The position numbers and the translations under genes are program-made. 64,000 nucleotides of DNA from UBA4408 sp002389785 (GTDB lineage Bacteria; Bacteroidota; Bacteroidia; UBA4408): positions 16,655-80,654 of the forward strand of contig DAORJK010000016.1 in NCBI GenBank assembly GCA_035438985.1, given 5' to 3'. Below the pieces are notes generated by a model. It saw only the letters and a program-made list of their open reading frames with translations, searched no databases and had not been told where the DNA came from. Below, piece by piece: positions 17,354 through 25,748 of the stretch. The stretch's first letter is position 1, and the number at the start of each line of letters is the position of its first letter.

Positions 17354-19096
17354 TTAGGAAACATGAATTCCTAATTCTTTCAATTGTTCTGCTGAAATCG
17401 TTGAAGGAGAATCAATCATCACATCGCGTCCCGAGTTATTTTTCGGGAAAGCAATAAAATCACGTATAGTATCGGTACCTCCAAACAAAGAGCAAAGTCT
17501 ATCAAAACCAAAAGCAATGCCTCCATGCGGAGGAGCACCGAATTCAAAAGCATTCATTAAAAATCCAAATTGCGCTTGTGCATCTTCTTTGGAGAATCCT
17601 AATAATTCAAACATTTGTGCTTGCAATTCTTTATTGTGTATACGAATGGAACCTCCGCCAACTTCTACACCATTAATTACCATATCGTAAGCATTGGCAC
17701 GAACAACTCCCGGATTACTTGCTAGGATTGAAATATCTTCAGGTTTGGGAGAAGTAAAAGGATGGTGCATGGCATGCCAGCGAGCTGTTTCTTCAGACCA
17801 TTCAAGCAAAGGGAAATCGACCACCCACAAACAACGGTACTCCGATGGATTGCGTAATCCTAAACGTGAACCCATTTCAAGGCGCAATTCACTCATGGCT
17901 TTTCGGGTTTTATTTTTTTCACCCGCCAGTATCAACATCAAGTCTCCCGGCTTAGCATCCATGGCCTTTGTCCAAAGAGCCAATTCTGTTTCGTTGTAAA
18001 ATTTATCTACCGATGATTTTACAGAGCCGTCCGCATTGCAGCGTGCATATATTAAACCGCTTGCTCCAATTTGAGGGCGTTTCACAAACTCGGTTAATTC
18101 ATCCAATTGTTTGCGTGTATATTCAGCAGCTCCTTTCGCACAAATACCAACAATGTATTCGGCATCGTCCATTACTTTAAAACCTTTTCCCTTTAGCAAC
18201 TCATTCAATTCAACAAATTTCATTTCGAATCGAATATCGGGTTTGTCGTTGCCATAATATTTCATGGCATCAGCATACGTCATTCGCGGCATATCGGGAA
18301 TGCTAATTCCTTTAACCGCAGAAAATAAATGGTGGACCATTCCTTCAAAGGTTTGCAAAATATCGTCTTGTTCAACAAAACTCATTTCACAATCGATTTG
18401 GGTAAATTCCGGTTGACGATCGGCACGTAGATCTTCATCTCTAAAACATTTCACCAACTGATAGTAACGGTCGAATCCGCCAACCATGAGCAGTTGTTTA
18501 AAGGTTTGTGGAGATTGTGGTAAAGCATAAAATTCGCCTTGATTCATGCGTGAAGGAACCACAAAATCGCGCGCTCCTTCAGGAGTTGACTTTATCAATA
18601 CAGGCGTTTCCACTTCCAAAAATTGCAATCTATCCAGGTACAATCGTGTTTCAATGGCAAGGCGATGGCGTAACTCCAAATTTTTACGTACGGTTTCTCT
18701 TCGTAAATCCAAATAGCGGTACTTCATGCGCAGTTCATCACCGCCATCGGTATTCTCTTCAATCGTAAAAGGGGGAGTTTGGGAGGTAGTAAGTATATCT
18801 AAAGAATCTGCAATAATTTCAATTTCGCCGGTCTTTATTTTTAGATTTTTATTGCTTCTTTCAGCAACCTTTCCGCGTATCTTAACAACAAATTCGCGAC
18901 CCAATTTTCGAGCATTTAAACATAAGTCTGCATTGCTTTCCATGTTAAATACTACTTGGGTGATACCATATCTATCGCGTAAATCAACAAAGGTCATTCC
19001 TCCCAAATCGCGTGATTTTTGTACCCATCCGCACAAGGTAACTGATTGATTAATTGTATTAGCTGTAAGTTCTCCGCAGGTATGTGTTCGTAGCAT
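17354..19096 (-). CDS. aspS: Aspartate-tRNA ligase
   Basis: 580 residues, bacterial type. An N-terminal OB-fold anticodon-binding domain (SVTLCGWVQKSRDLGGMTF) precedes the class II core. Motif 2 is CFRDEDLRADRQPEFTQID, a GAD insert lies about residues 300-410, and motif 3 is GIAFGFDRLCSLFGG, followed by IRDFIAFPKN. It charges tRNA-Asp. Whether it also accepts tRNA-Asn depends on residues I cannot judge by eye. Confidence 0.98.
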   Translation of the reverse strand: MLRTHTCGELTANTINQSVTLCGWVQKSRDLGGMTFVDLRDRYGITQVVFNMESNADLCLNARKLGREFVVKIRGKVAERSNKNLKIKTGEIEIIADSLDILTTSQTPPFTIEENTDGGDELRMKYRYLDLRRETVRKNLELRHRLAIETRLYLDRLQFLEVETPVLIKSTPEGARDFVVPSRMNQGEFYALPQSPQTFKQLLMVGGFDRYYQLVKCFRDEDLRADRQPEFTQIDCEMSFVEQDDILQTFEGMVHHLFSAVKGISIPDMPRMTYADAMKYYGNDKPDIRFEMKFVELNELLKGKGFKVMDDAEYIVGICAKGAAEYTRKQLDELTEFVKRPQIGASGLIYARCNADGSVKSSVDKFYNETELALWTKAMDAKPGDLMLILAGEKNKTRKAMSELRLEMGSRLGLRNPSEYRCLWVVDFPLLEWSEETARWHAMHHPFTSPKPEDISILASNPGVVRANAYDMVINGVEVGGGSIRIHNKELQAQMFELLGFSKEDAQAQFGFLMNAFEFGAPPHGGIAFGFDRLCSLFGGTDTIRDFIAFPKNNSGRDVMIDSPSTISAEQLKELGIHVS

Positions 19097-19222
19097 TTTT
19101 ATACGTAAAATTGTGGTAATTTTTTTCTAAAGAAGGGCGAAAGTACAAAATTTAGGAGGAAGATACCTAACACAATTTACTTTAGAAAACACTGCAACCC
19201 TTATACAAACCAACATTGCTGT

Positions 19223-19672
19223 ATGGAACAATTACTTTTAAGCAACGAACATTTTATGAAAGAAGCATTGAAGGAAGCACAAAAAGCTTTTGCGGCAAAT
19301 GAAGTGCCGGTAGGTGCTGTAATTGTGTACAAGCAGCAAATTATTGCCAGAGGGTATAACTTAACCGAACGTTTGAACGATGTAACAGCACATGCAGAAA
19401 TGCAGGCATTTACTTCGGCTGCCAACTATATTGGAGGAAAATATTTAAGCGATTGCACTTTATATGTTACACTTGAACCTTGTACAATGTGTGCCGGTGC
19501 TGCTTATTGGACACAAGTTTCAAAAATTATTTACGGCGCTTCCGATATAAAAAGAGGCTTTTCACTTTTATCAAAATCAGTTTTGCATCCCAAAACTATT
19601 GTGGAATCTGGAGTATTGGCAGAGGAGTGTGCGGATCTTTTAAGTAAATTTTTTGCACAAAAACGTGATTAA
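19223..19672 (+). CDS. tadA: tRNA-specific adenosine deaminase / nucleoside deaminase
   Basis: 149 residues. The cytidine deaminase-fold zinc site is complete: THAEMQAF-type HAE with the proton-shuttle Glu, and LEPCTMCAGA with the PCxxC ligands. VPVGAVIV and IIYGASDIKRG are typical TadA segments, so deamination of A34 to inosine in tRNA-Arg(ACG) is likely, although Bacteroidota also keep paralogous guanine-deaminase-like proteins. It is divergent from aspS and convergent with the RsmB-type gene. Confidence 0.9.
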   Translation: MEQLLLSNEHFMKEALKEAQKAFAANEVPVGAVIVYKQQIIARGYNLTERLNDVTAHAEMQAFTSAANYIGGKYLSDCTLYVTLEPCTMCAGAAYWTQVSKIIYGASDIKRGFSLLSKSVLHPKTIVESGVLAEECADLLSKFFAQKRD

Positions 19673-19698
19673 TTGCATCCCCTTGCTGTAAAACGGGC

Positions 19699-20934
19699 TT
19701 ACTTATTTCGTTTGAGTAAAGCCATGTAAAAGCCATCGCATTCAAAATTTAATGGCGAGTAATTTTTTTCACCTTCGAGACTCCACTCTTCATGTTGTTG
19801 CAGAAACCAGTTAATTTGTTCTTTTCCTTCTGATGGCAAAATACTGCAAGTAGCATAAACCATGAGGCCACCTACTTTTGTTATGGGCGAAAATCGCTCT
19901 AAAATTTCACGTTGGGTTTGAATAACCTGATCAATTTCAATGGGTTTTAATATCCACTTAGTATCGGGATTCCGGCGCAATACACCGAGTCCGCTGCACG
20001 GAACATCCAATAATAATCGGTCAGCCGAATCCTTTAAACGTTTTATCACTTTTGTTGAATCGATGTGTCTGCATTCAACAATTGCGACACCGGCTCTTTT
20101 GCTACGTTTTTTTAATTCTGTAAGTTTAAACTCTTTTGTATCCAATGCGATAATATTGCCTTTGTTTTTCATGATTGCAGCAAGGTGAAGTGTTTTACCA
20201 CCAGCACCTGCACAAGCGTCAACAACGCGCATTCCCGGCTTTACTTGCAAAAAATCTGCAACCATTTGAGAGGCCGGGTCTTGTACTTCAAACCATCCGT
20301 TTTTAAATGCTTCATATCGAAATACGTTGCGACTAAACTTTAATTGCAAAGCATCGGGGGCCCAACTTAGCAGTTCGGTTTCAATTCCAACTTCTGCCAA
20401 ATTGGTTTGAAGTTGAGCAGGAGTGGTTTTAAGCAAATTGGCTCTTAAAACCATGGCTGCTGGTTGATTTAAGGCTGGAGCTAATTTGTTCCATTGCGAA
20501 GCACCTAATTCCTTTTCGCAACGCTGATCCAACCAATCAGGATAAGACTCCCAAATTTTTCGGATGTGTTCGTATTTTTTTAAAAGGGAAATAATTTTTT
20601 GTTCGTTGCAGTTTTTATACTCGGGACTTTCTGGCAAATTTTCCCCTTTAATTACCAGCCAGGTTCCATAAATTGTTTTCCAATTATTTTCAGACAATTC
20701 ATCCTTTGTATCTGCGCAGGTTAAAATTAATCGCCAATTGCGCACTAAATCATAGGTGGTTTCGGCTACAAAGGAACGTTCACGGACCTTCCATTTTTTA
20801 TTGTTACGCATGGTTTTTTCAAGCGCTTTATCCATGAAATTTCCATCTACAAAAATATACTGCAAGGTTTTAAAGACTTCCTTCAACAAGGATTTTTTAT
20901 CTACGGTTTTATCTATTTTCTTTTTTGGTATCAT
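19699..20934 (-). CDS. RsmB/NOP-family RNA (cytosine-5) methyltransferase
   Basis: About 411 residues from the ATG at 20934 (a TTG at 20964 would add ten residues). An N-terminal NusB-like helical region (to about 150) precedes a class I SAM fold: VVDACAGAGGKTLHLA is motif I. The two catalytic-loop cysteines are in LLLDVPCSGLGVLRRNPD (motif IV) and MVYATCSILPSEG (motif VI). This is the RsmB-type arrangement for C5 methylation of rRNA; the exact target is not established. Confidence 0.92.
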   Translation of the reverse strand: MIPKKKIDKTVDKKSLLKEVFKTLQYIFVDGNFMDKALEKTMRNNKKWKVRERSFVAETTYDLVRNWRLILTCADTKDELSENNWKTIYGTWLVIKGENLPESPEYKNCNEQKIISLLKKYEHIRKIWESYPDWLDQRCEKELGASQWNKLAPALNQPAAMVLRANLLKTTPAQLQTNLAEVGIETELLSWAPDALQLKFSRNVFRYEAFKNGWFEVQDPASQMVADFLQVKPGMRVVDACAGAGGKTLHLAAIMKNKGNIIALDTKEFKLTELKKRSKRAGVAIVECRHIDSTKVIKRLKDSADRLLLDVPCSGLGVLRRNPDTKWILKPIEIDQVIQTQREILERFSPITKVGGLMVYATCSILPSEGKEQINWFLQQHEEWSLEGEKNYSPLNFECDGFYMALLKRNK

Positions 20935-20991
20935 GTTACAAAGGTAACTTTTGAGCGTTAACAAAATAACTTAAAACTTGTACAATATGCT

Positions 20992-20999
20992 TATCTTTG
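20992..20999 (+). promoter_or_regulatory. Putative -7 element for the 21151-22404 genes
   Basis: TATCTTTG matches TAnnTTTG and implies a leader of about 145 bases before the ATG at 21151. No convincing -33. Confidence 0.45.
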
Positions 21000-21150
21000 C
21001 CTACCAATCTGATTTTTGCGTATCGGGTTTTGCAGCTCACTGCAATAACAATTTTAAGTTAACAGAAGTGCCACAAGGTACATTTTGCGTGTTTATTAAC
21101 TTAAGTAAGAGGTACAACTCCCAAATCATTTTGTTACTAACACCGAGTTA

Positions 21151-21846
21151 ATGCAGACAGAATTACACCTTTGGGGAATAAATATTTATGAGCCGGTAAC
21201 TGCGTTTACTGATTTTATTTTAGCGTTTTTGTGTCTTCTCTTTTACTTTCGCTATACCTCGGTTACTAACGAAAAGGGAATAATTTATTGGAAACGATTT
21301 TTTTTATACATGGGCATATCCACCTTAATTGGTGGCATCACACATGCTCTGCTTTACAATCATTCAAGCAAACTGTATATAGCTTGTTGGTTAATTATGC
21401 AACTTAGCAGCGGGTTATCAGTTTACCAAGCACAATTGGCTACAATTTTCAGCATTGCAAATCCAAAAATTCCAATCTATAAATCTGCACAAAAAAGTAT
21501 ATTCTTGTGCCACATACAATTAATCGTCTTTTGTTTAGCGACGCTTTACTTTAAAAATTTTTTCGTGGTGGTTATTAATAGTACCATCGGTTTTTTATTG
21601 GTACTATATATTCATGCTTTATCGGGAAAAAAATATGGCAACAAAGCTGCTAGTTGGATAGCATTAGGCATAACAATTTCATTTTTAACCGCCTTTGTTT
21701 ATGCTTTTAAAATTTCGGTAAATGCCTGGTTTAATTTTAAGGATATTGCTCATGTGATAATGGCTATAAGCATAATCTTTATTTCTATTGGAGTTGGAAA
21801 ATTTAACTCTGAAGTTACATTTCAAGAATCAAAATCAGGCACATAA
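21151..21846 (+). CDS. Multi-pass membrane protein of DUF6962 type
   Basis: 231 residues with about seven hydrophobic helices. The opening WGINIYEPVTAFTDFILAFL and the block GISTLIGGITHALLY resemble the DUF6962 proteins of Bacteroidota. The predicted location is the inner membrane; no function is known. The next gene begins nine bases downstream, so the two are probably cotranscribed. Confidence 0.7.
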   Translation: MQTELHLWGINIYEPVTAFTDFILAFLCLLFYFRYTSVTNEKGIIYWKRFFLYMGISTLIGGITHALLYNHSSKLYIACWLIMQLSSGLSVYQAQLATIFSIANPKIPIYKSAQKSIFLCHIQLIVFCLATLYFKNFFVVVINSTIGFLLVLYIHALSGKKYGNKAASWIALGITISFLTAFVYAFKISVNAWFNFKDIAHVIMAISIIFISIGVGKFNSEVTFQESKSGT

Positions 21847-21855
21847 TCATTTTAC

Positions 21856-22404
21856 ATGTTAAAAACAAAACGAAGATTAGCTTGCTCCTACTTATTACTT
21901 TTATGTATTAGTATATGTTTTTCATGTGCTACACAACACCGAAAAGATACTTCAAAAGAAAAACCTTTGTGGATTCCAATGTCTCATTCTGAGTTAAAAC
22001 AAAGCAAAGATTCTTTACCTTCTAAATTTGTATTATTTAAATTAAACGAAGATGAATTAAGAAAACGCTTGGTTCTCGACTCTACTAAACTAAAATCCAT
22101 TATCGATTTCCCAAAGCCTGATTCAAGCTTTTCGAAGTTCAGTGTGATTGAAGTGCAAGTGATGTCACCTGCATTGGCAGCAAAATATCCGGCATTTAAA
22201 ACATACGAAGGAATAGAACTTTCAAATCCCGCTAACAGAATTCGCATGGATTTAAATGATAAAAATTTTCATGGTTATTTTATGACTGAACAGGGAGAGT
22301 ATTTTATTGCTCCAGTTGATGGCCCTGATAAAAATTTATACATGGTATTTAAGAAGGAAAATGCTCCTTTTCAAAAACTACCATTCGAAAACATGCATCG
22401 CTAA
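21856..22404 (+). CDS. Lipoprotein resembling a free-standing metalloprotease prodomain
   Basis: 182 residues. The N-terminus has a lipoprotein signal with lipobox-like CFSCAT. The rest aligns by eye with the N-terminal prodomains of the reprolysin-like proteases at 22466-24754 and 33720-37781. Shared elements in order are a strand ending in a xxFPxPDxSFxxF motif, VMxPxLxAKYPxxxTY, an I-xxPxxRIRxDL strand and a FHGYFMTxxGEYFIxPV strand. It then stops where the catalytic domain would begin. It lies 61 bases before the protease gene on the same strand. Acting as a membrane-anchored inhibitor or chaperone of that protease is inference. Confidence 0.7.
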   Translation: MLKTKRRLACSYLLLLCISICFSCATQHRKDTSKEKPLWIPMSHSELKQSKDSLPSKFVLFKLNEDELRKRLVLDSTKLKSIIDFPKPDSSFSKFSVIEVQVMSPALAAKYPAFKTYEGIELSNPANRIRMDLNDKNFHGYFMTEQGEYFIAPVDGPDKNLYMVFKKENAPFQKLPFENMHR

Positions 22405-22425
22405 ATATTCAGCAATTTCATTTTG

Positions 22426-22433
22426 TATATTTG
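22426..22433 (+). promoter_or_regulatory. Putative -7 element for the protease gene at 22466
   Basis: TATATTTG, 33 bases before the ATG, suggesting the protease also has its own promoter apart from the upstream lipoprotein gene. No TTG at the -33 distance. Confidence 0.45.
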
Positions 22434-22465
22434 CGTTATAAACACGTCTAATTCTTCTTCAGCTT

Positions 22466-24754
22466 ATGAACTTTTCCTCCCTTTTTAATCTTAAAAAATC
22501 TTGGACGCTAGCCAGTTGTATCTTACTTAATGTTACGCTTTCGGTTGCAACTTCTAGTAGTGAAATGTGGACGAATGCTTCACATTCAGAATTTAATTTA
22601 ACAAACGAGCGAACAGTATTTCCACTAAAATACCGTGCACTTCATTTAGCGATTCATGATATGCGAAGTATTCTTTCGACAGCTCCAAAAGAAATTATTG
22701 GAAGTAGGATTCAAGGACTAGAATTGGCACTTCCCTTTCCTGATGGCAGTTTCAAACGATTTTTGGTGCTCGAAACTGAAGTGATGCATCCACTGTTACA
22801 GGCAAAATATCCGCTCTTAAGAACTTATGTTGCGCAAGGTATTGATGATGAAAATTCATGGGCACGGATAGACATTGGCTATCTTGGATTTCATGCGATG
22901 ATTGCTACACCAGAAGGATGGGTATTTATTGACCCGGTTAATAATACCGAGATTGAAAATTACATCTGTTACAATAAATCGGATATGCCCCAAGCTTATG
23001 ACAGGCATTGCGAATTTGAAGAAGACAAACAACGTGAAGAAATAATACAGTTGGAGATTTCAAAAAACAAAGCTTTAAAGCCCTTAAAACTTCACGATAC
23101 CGGGGATGAACTACGTACCTATAGATTGGCAATGGCCTGTACCGGAGAATATGCTGCAACTAAAGGTGGAACAGTACCGGGTGCTCTTTCAGGAATTGTA
23201 ACATCGGTGAATCGTGTAAATGGAATTTATGAAACTGAAGTCGCCGTAAGAATGGTGTTAATTGCAAATACCGATACTTTAATTTTTTTAAACTCATCAT
23301 CTGATCCTTATACAAACAATAATGGAGGAGCGATGCTCGCTCAAAATCAAACAACTATCAATGCGCGAATTGGTGTTGCCAATTACGACTTTGGACATGT
23401 ATTTAGTACAGGTGGCGGTGGAATTGCAGGATTGGGAGTTATTTGCGACAATTCATTAAAAGCTAACGGAGTTACAGGATTGCCTAATCCGGTTGGAGAT
23501 GCATTTGATGTTGATTATGTATCGCATGAAATGGGGCACCAATTTAGCGGAAACCACAGTTTCAATAGCAATTCACAAGGTTCATGTTCAGGCAATGCAT
23601 CCATGGGACATAATTTTGAACCCGGAAGTGGAACTACCATTATGGGTTATGCAGGTATTTGTTTTTCGCACGACATTCAGGCGCATAGTGATGCGCTTTT
23701 TCATGTTGGCTCTTACGAGGAAATTTTTAATTATACCATTTTTGCGTTTGGAAATTCTTGCGCTGCTACAACCAATACAGGAAACAGCGCACCTGTAATT
23801 AATCCTGTAACCGATTATGTTATACCATTTAAAACGCCCTTTATGTTGACCGGATCAGCATTTGATCCCGATGGAGATCCTGTCACCTATTTATGGGAAG
23901 AATATGACTCAGGACCTTTTGGAGCTCCCAACAATCCTACACTGAATGCAGCCATTTTTAGAGATTTTACACCCAGCACCGATTCAACAAGAACTTTCCC
24001 CAAATTAACTAGCATTATCAATAATACCAGTTTATTAGGAGAGCTTTTACCAACCTATGCAAGAGTTTTGCACTTTAAGTTTACTGCTCGCGATAATCGT
24101 ATAGGCGGTGGTGGAGTTTCGAATAGCTTTACTCCAGCAGCAATAACTGTTATTAATACAACTAATCCATTTAAAGTAAACGCTCCTAATACGGGAACAG
24201 AAGTGTGGAACTTTGGTAGTACCGCGCAAGTTAGCTGGGATGTAAGTTCAACAGACGTAGCTCCGATTAATTGTAGCAATGTTGCTATATTGCTTTCAGT
24301 TGACGGAGGATTCACTTTTCCTCATGTACTTATTGCAAGTACTCCCAATGATGGAAGTGAAACCATCGTTGTTCCATCGTTAGGAAGCAGCACCATTTCA
24401 CAAGCACGTGTAAAAGTTCAATCTGTTGGAAATATTTTCTTTGATATGAGTAATGCCAATTTTACAATTGGACCAACCGGTGTAGCGGCAAATGAACTCA
24501 CCGACAGTGCTGTAAATTTATTTCCTAATCCTACTACTTCATCCAGCACGTTAGATCTAACTTCCAATTATTATGGAGCAATCACTGTTCGCTTAGTTGA
24601 CTATACCGGTAGAATACTAAGCACCAAGCTTATTACTAAGGAAAGCAAACAAGTTCAACTTGATTTACAAGTTTCCGATTTGAGCAGAGGAATGTACTTT
24701 GTGGAATTACAATCTGAAAACAACAAAGTTGTTAAAAGGTTAATCAAATATTAA
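22466..24754 (+). CDS. Secreted reprolysin-like (M12B) zinc metalloprotease with T9SS sorting domain
   Basis: 762 residues. Signal peptide to about residue 30. Prodomain about 50-180, with LPFPDGSFKRFLVL and VMHPLLQAKYPLLRTY. The catalytic domain follows (about 215-430): HEMGHQFSGNH near residue 353 is the extended zinc motif and TTIMGYAGIC is the Met-turn. A cadherin/PKD-like segment (FDPDGDPVTYLWEEYDSG) and another Ig-like domain precede the T9SS type A domain (LFPNPTTSSSTLDL ... GMYFVELQ). It is a paralogue of the 1353-residue protease at 33720. Extracellular proteolysis is inferred; the specificity is unknown. Confidence 0.93.
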   Translation: MNFSSLFNLKKSWTLASCILLNVTLSVATSSSEMWTNASHSEFNLTNERTVFPLKYRALHLAIHDMRSILSTAPKEIIGSRIQGLELALPFPDGSFKRFLVLETEVMHPLLQAKYPLLRTYVAQGIDDENSWARIDIGYLGFHAMIATPEGWVFIDPVNNTEIENYICYNKSDMPQAYDRHCEFEEDKQREEIIQLEISKNKALKPLKLHDTGDELRTYRLAMACTGEYAATKGGTVPGALSGIVTSVNRVNGIYETEVAVRMVLIANTDTLIFLNSSSDPYTNNNGGAMLAQNQTTINARIGVANYDFGHVFSTGGGGIAGLGVICDNSLKANGVTGLPNPVGDAFDVDYVSHEMGHQFSGNHSFNSNSQGSCSGNASMGHNFEPGSGTTIMGYAGICFSHDIQAHSDALFHVGSYEEIFNYTIFAFGNSCAATTNTGNSAPVINPVTDYVIPFKTPFMLTGSAFDPDGDPVTYLWEEYDSGPFGAPNNPTLNAAIFRDFTPSTDSTRTFPKLTSIINNTSLLGELLPTYARVLHFKFTARDNRIGGGGVSNSFTPAAITVINTTNPFKVNAPNTGTEVWNFGSTAQVSWDVSSTDVAPINCSNVAILLSVDGGFTFPHVLIASTPNDGSETIVVPSLGSSTISQARVKVQSVGNIFFDMSNANFTIGPTGVAANELTDSAVNLFPNPTTSSSTLDLTSNYYGAITVRLVDYTGRILSTKLITKESKQVQLDLQVSDLSRGMYFVELQSENNKVVKRLIKY

Positions 24755-24771
24755 TAGATATCGAACCAAGA

Positions 24772-25359
24772 ATGATAGCTATTGATAAAACGCTTGTTTC
24801 GGATGATTTATTGGATCGCAAATTTGTGTGCGATTTAGTTGCTTGCAAAGGTGAATGTTGTGTTGCCGGTGATTCAGGCGCCCCCTTAGAACCTGAAGAA
24901 GAGGCAATACTAAAGTCAATTTTACCGGAAGTAATTCCTTACATGAACAAAGAAGGAATTAAGGAAATTAAGAAATCGGGCGTAGCCTTAATTGATAGCG
25001 ACGGCGATTTAGTAACACCTTTGGTAGATGGAGTTAAGCATTGTGCTTTTGTAATTTTTGAAGATAGCATTGCTAAGTGTGCTATTGAAAAAGCCTATTA
25101 TGACGGTAAAATAAAATTTAAAAAACCTGTTTCCTGTCATTTATATCCGGTGCGCATAACCAAGTACAAAGAATTTGACGCCGTTAATTATCAAGAGTGG
25201 GATGTATGTAAACCCGCATGTTCGTGTGGTGAAAAATTAGGTGTACCGGTGTATAAATTTTTAAAAGAGCCCTTGATTCGAAAATATGGTAAAGCGTGGT
25301 ATAAACAATTGGAGTTAGTGGCAGAAGAAAAAAAATCATTACTTACGAAAAAAGTGTAA
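24772..25359 (+). CDS. DUF3109 family cysteine-rich protein
   Basis: 195 residues, soluble. The cysteine pattern is characteristic: FVCDLVACKGECCVAGDSGAP near residue 20, then HCAFVIF, KCAIEKAYYDG, SCHLYPVRIT and DVCKPACSCGE. This matches DUF3109 proteins, whose cysteines resemble the YkgJ-type zinc- or iron-sulfur-binding arrangement. The biochemical role is unknown; metal binding is inference from the cysteine spacing. The gene starts 17 bases after the protease stop. Confidence 0.88.
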   Translation: MIAIDKTLVSDDLLDRKFVCDLVACKGECCVAGDSGAPLEPEEEAILKSILPEVIPYMNKEGIKEIKKSGVALIDSDGDLVTPLVDGVKHCAFVIFEDSIAKCAIEKAYYDGKIKFKKPVSCHLYPVRITKYKEFDAVNYQEWDVCKPACSCGEKLGVPVYKFLKEPLIRKYGKAWYKQLELVAEEKKSLLTKKV

Positions 25360-25380
25360 TCAATTTGCATTGGAATTAAT

Positions 25381-25728
25381 ATGTCTACAAAAAATAAAGT
25401 TCAGTTAGTAATTTTAGGAGTGCTTTTGTTATTGTCGGTAAGCTCTTTGGTTTTCTTTATGAATTCCAACACTGCTCAATGTTACAATGCTCCCCGCATG
25501 CTTGGTAAAGTTGTAACAGCAGAGCAAATGGTGAGCAAGGATGCTTATTTTTACATCACTAAATCGCACTTAAGCTGTGCACATTTCACCATCGCCATTA
25601 CCGAAAAACTATTTAATACGATGTTGGTTGATGTTACCAACTCTAAGACTAATTCCCATTCATTAATGAACCACACTTTTAGATTTTACTGTTTTAGTTT
25701 TACACCATTTGTTACTAAGTGCTTTTAA
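25381..25728 (+). CDS. Small membrane-anchored protein, unrecognised
   Basis: 115 residues. One clear N-terminal membrane helix (VQLVILGVLLLLSVSSLVFF) follows a short basic cytoplasmic tail, and the rest would be periplasmic. The portion after about residue 60 is Ser/Thr/Phe-rich without clear structure, so the true protein may be shorter or altered at its 3' end. The frame starts 21 bases after the DUF3109 gene and overlaps the longest possible reading of the next gene by ten bases. I do not recognise a family. Confidence 0.5.
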   Translation: MSTKNKVQLVILGVLLLLSVSSLVFFMNSNTAQCYNAPRMLGKVVTAEQMVSKDAYFYITKSHLSCAHFTIAITEKLFNTMLVDVTNSKTNSHSLMNHTFRFYCFSFTPFVTKCF

Positions 25729-25748
25729 TACACCTTGTAATTTTCCTT

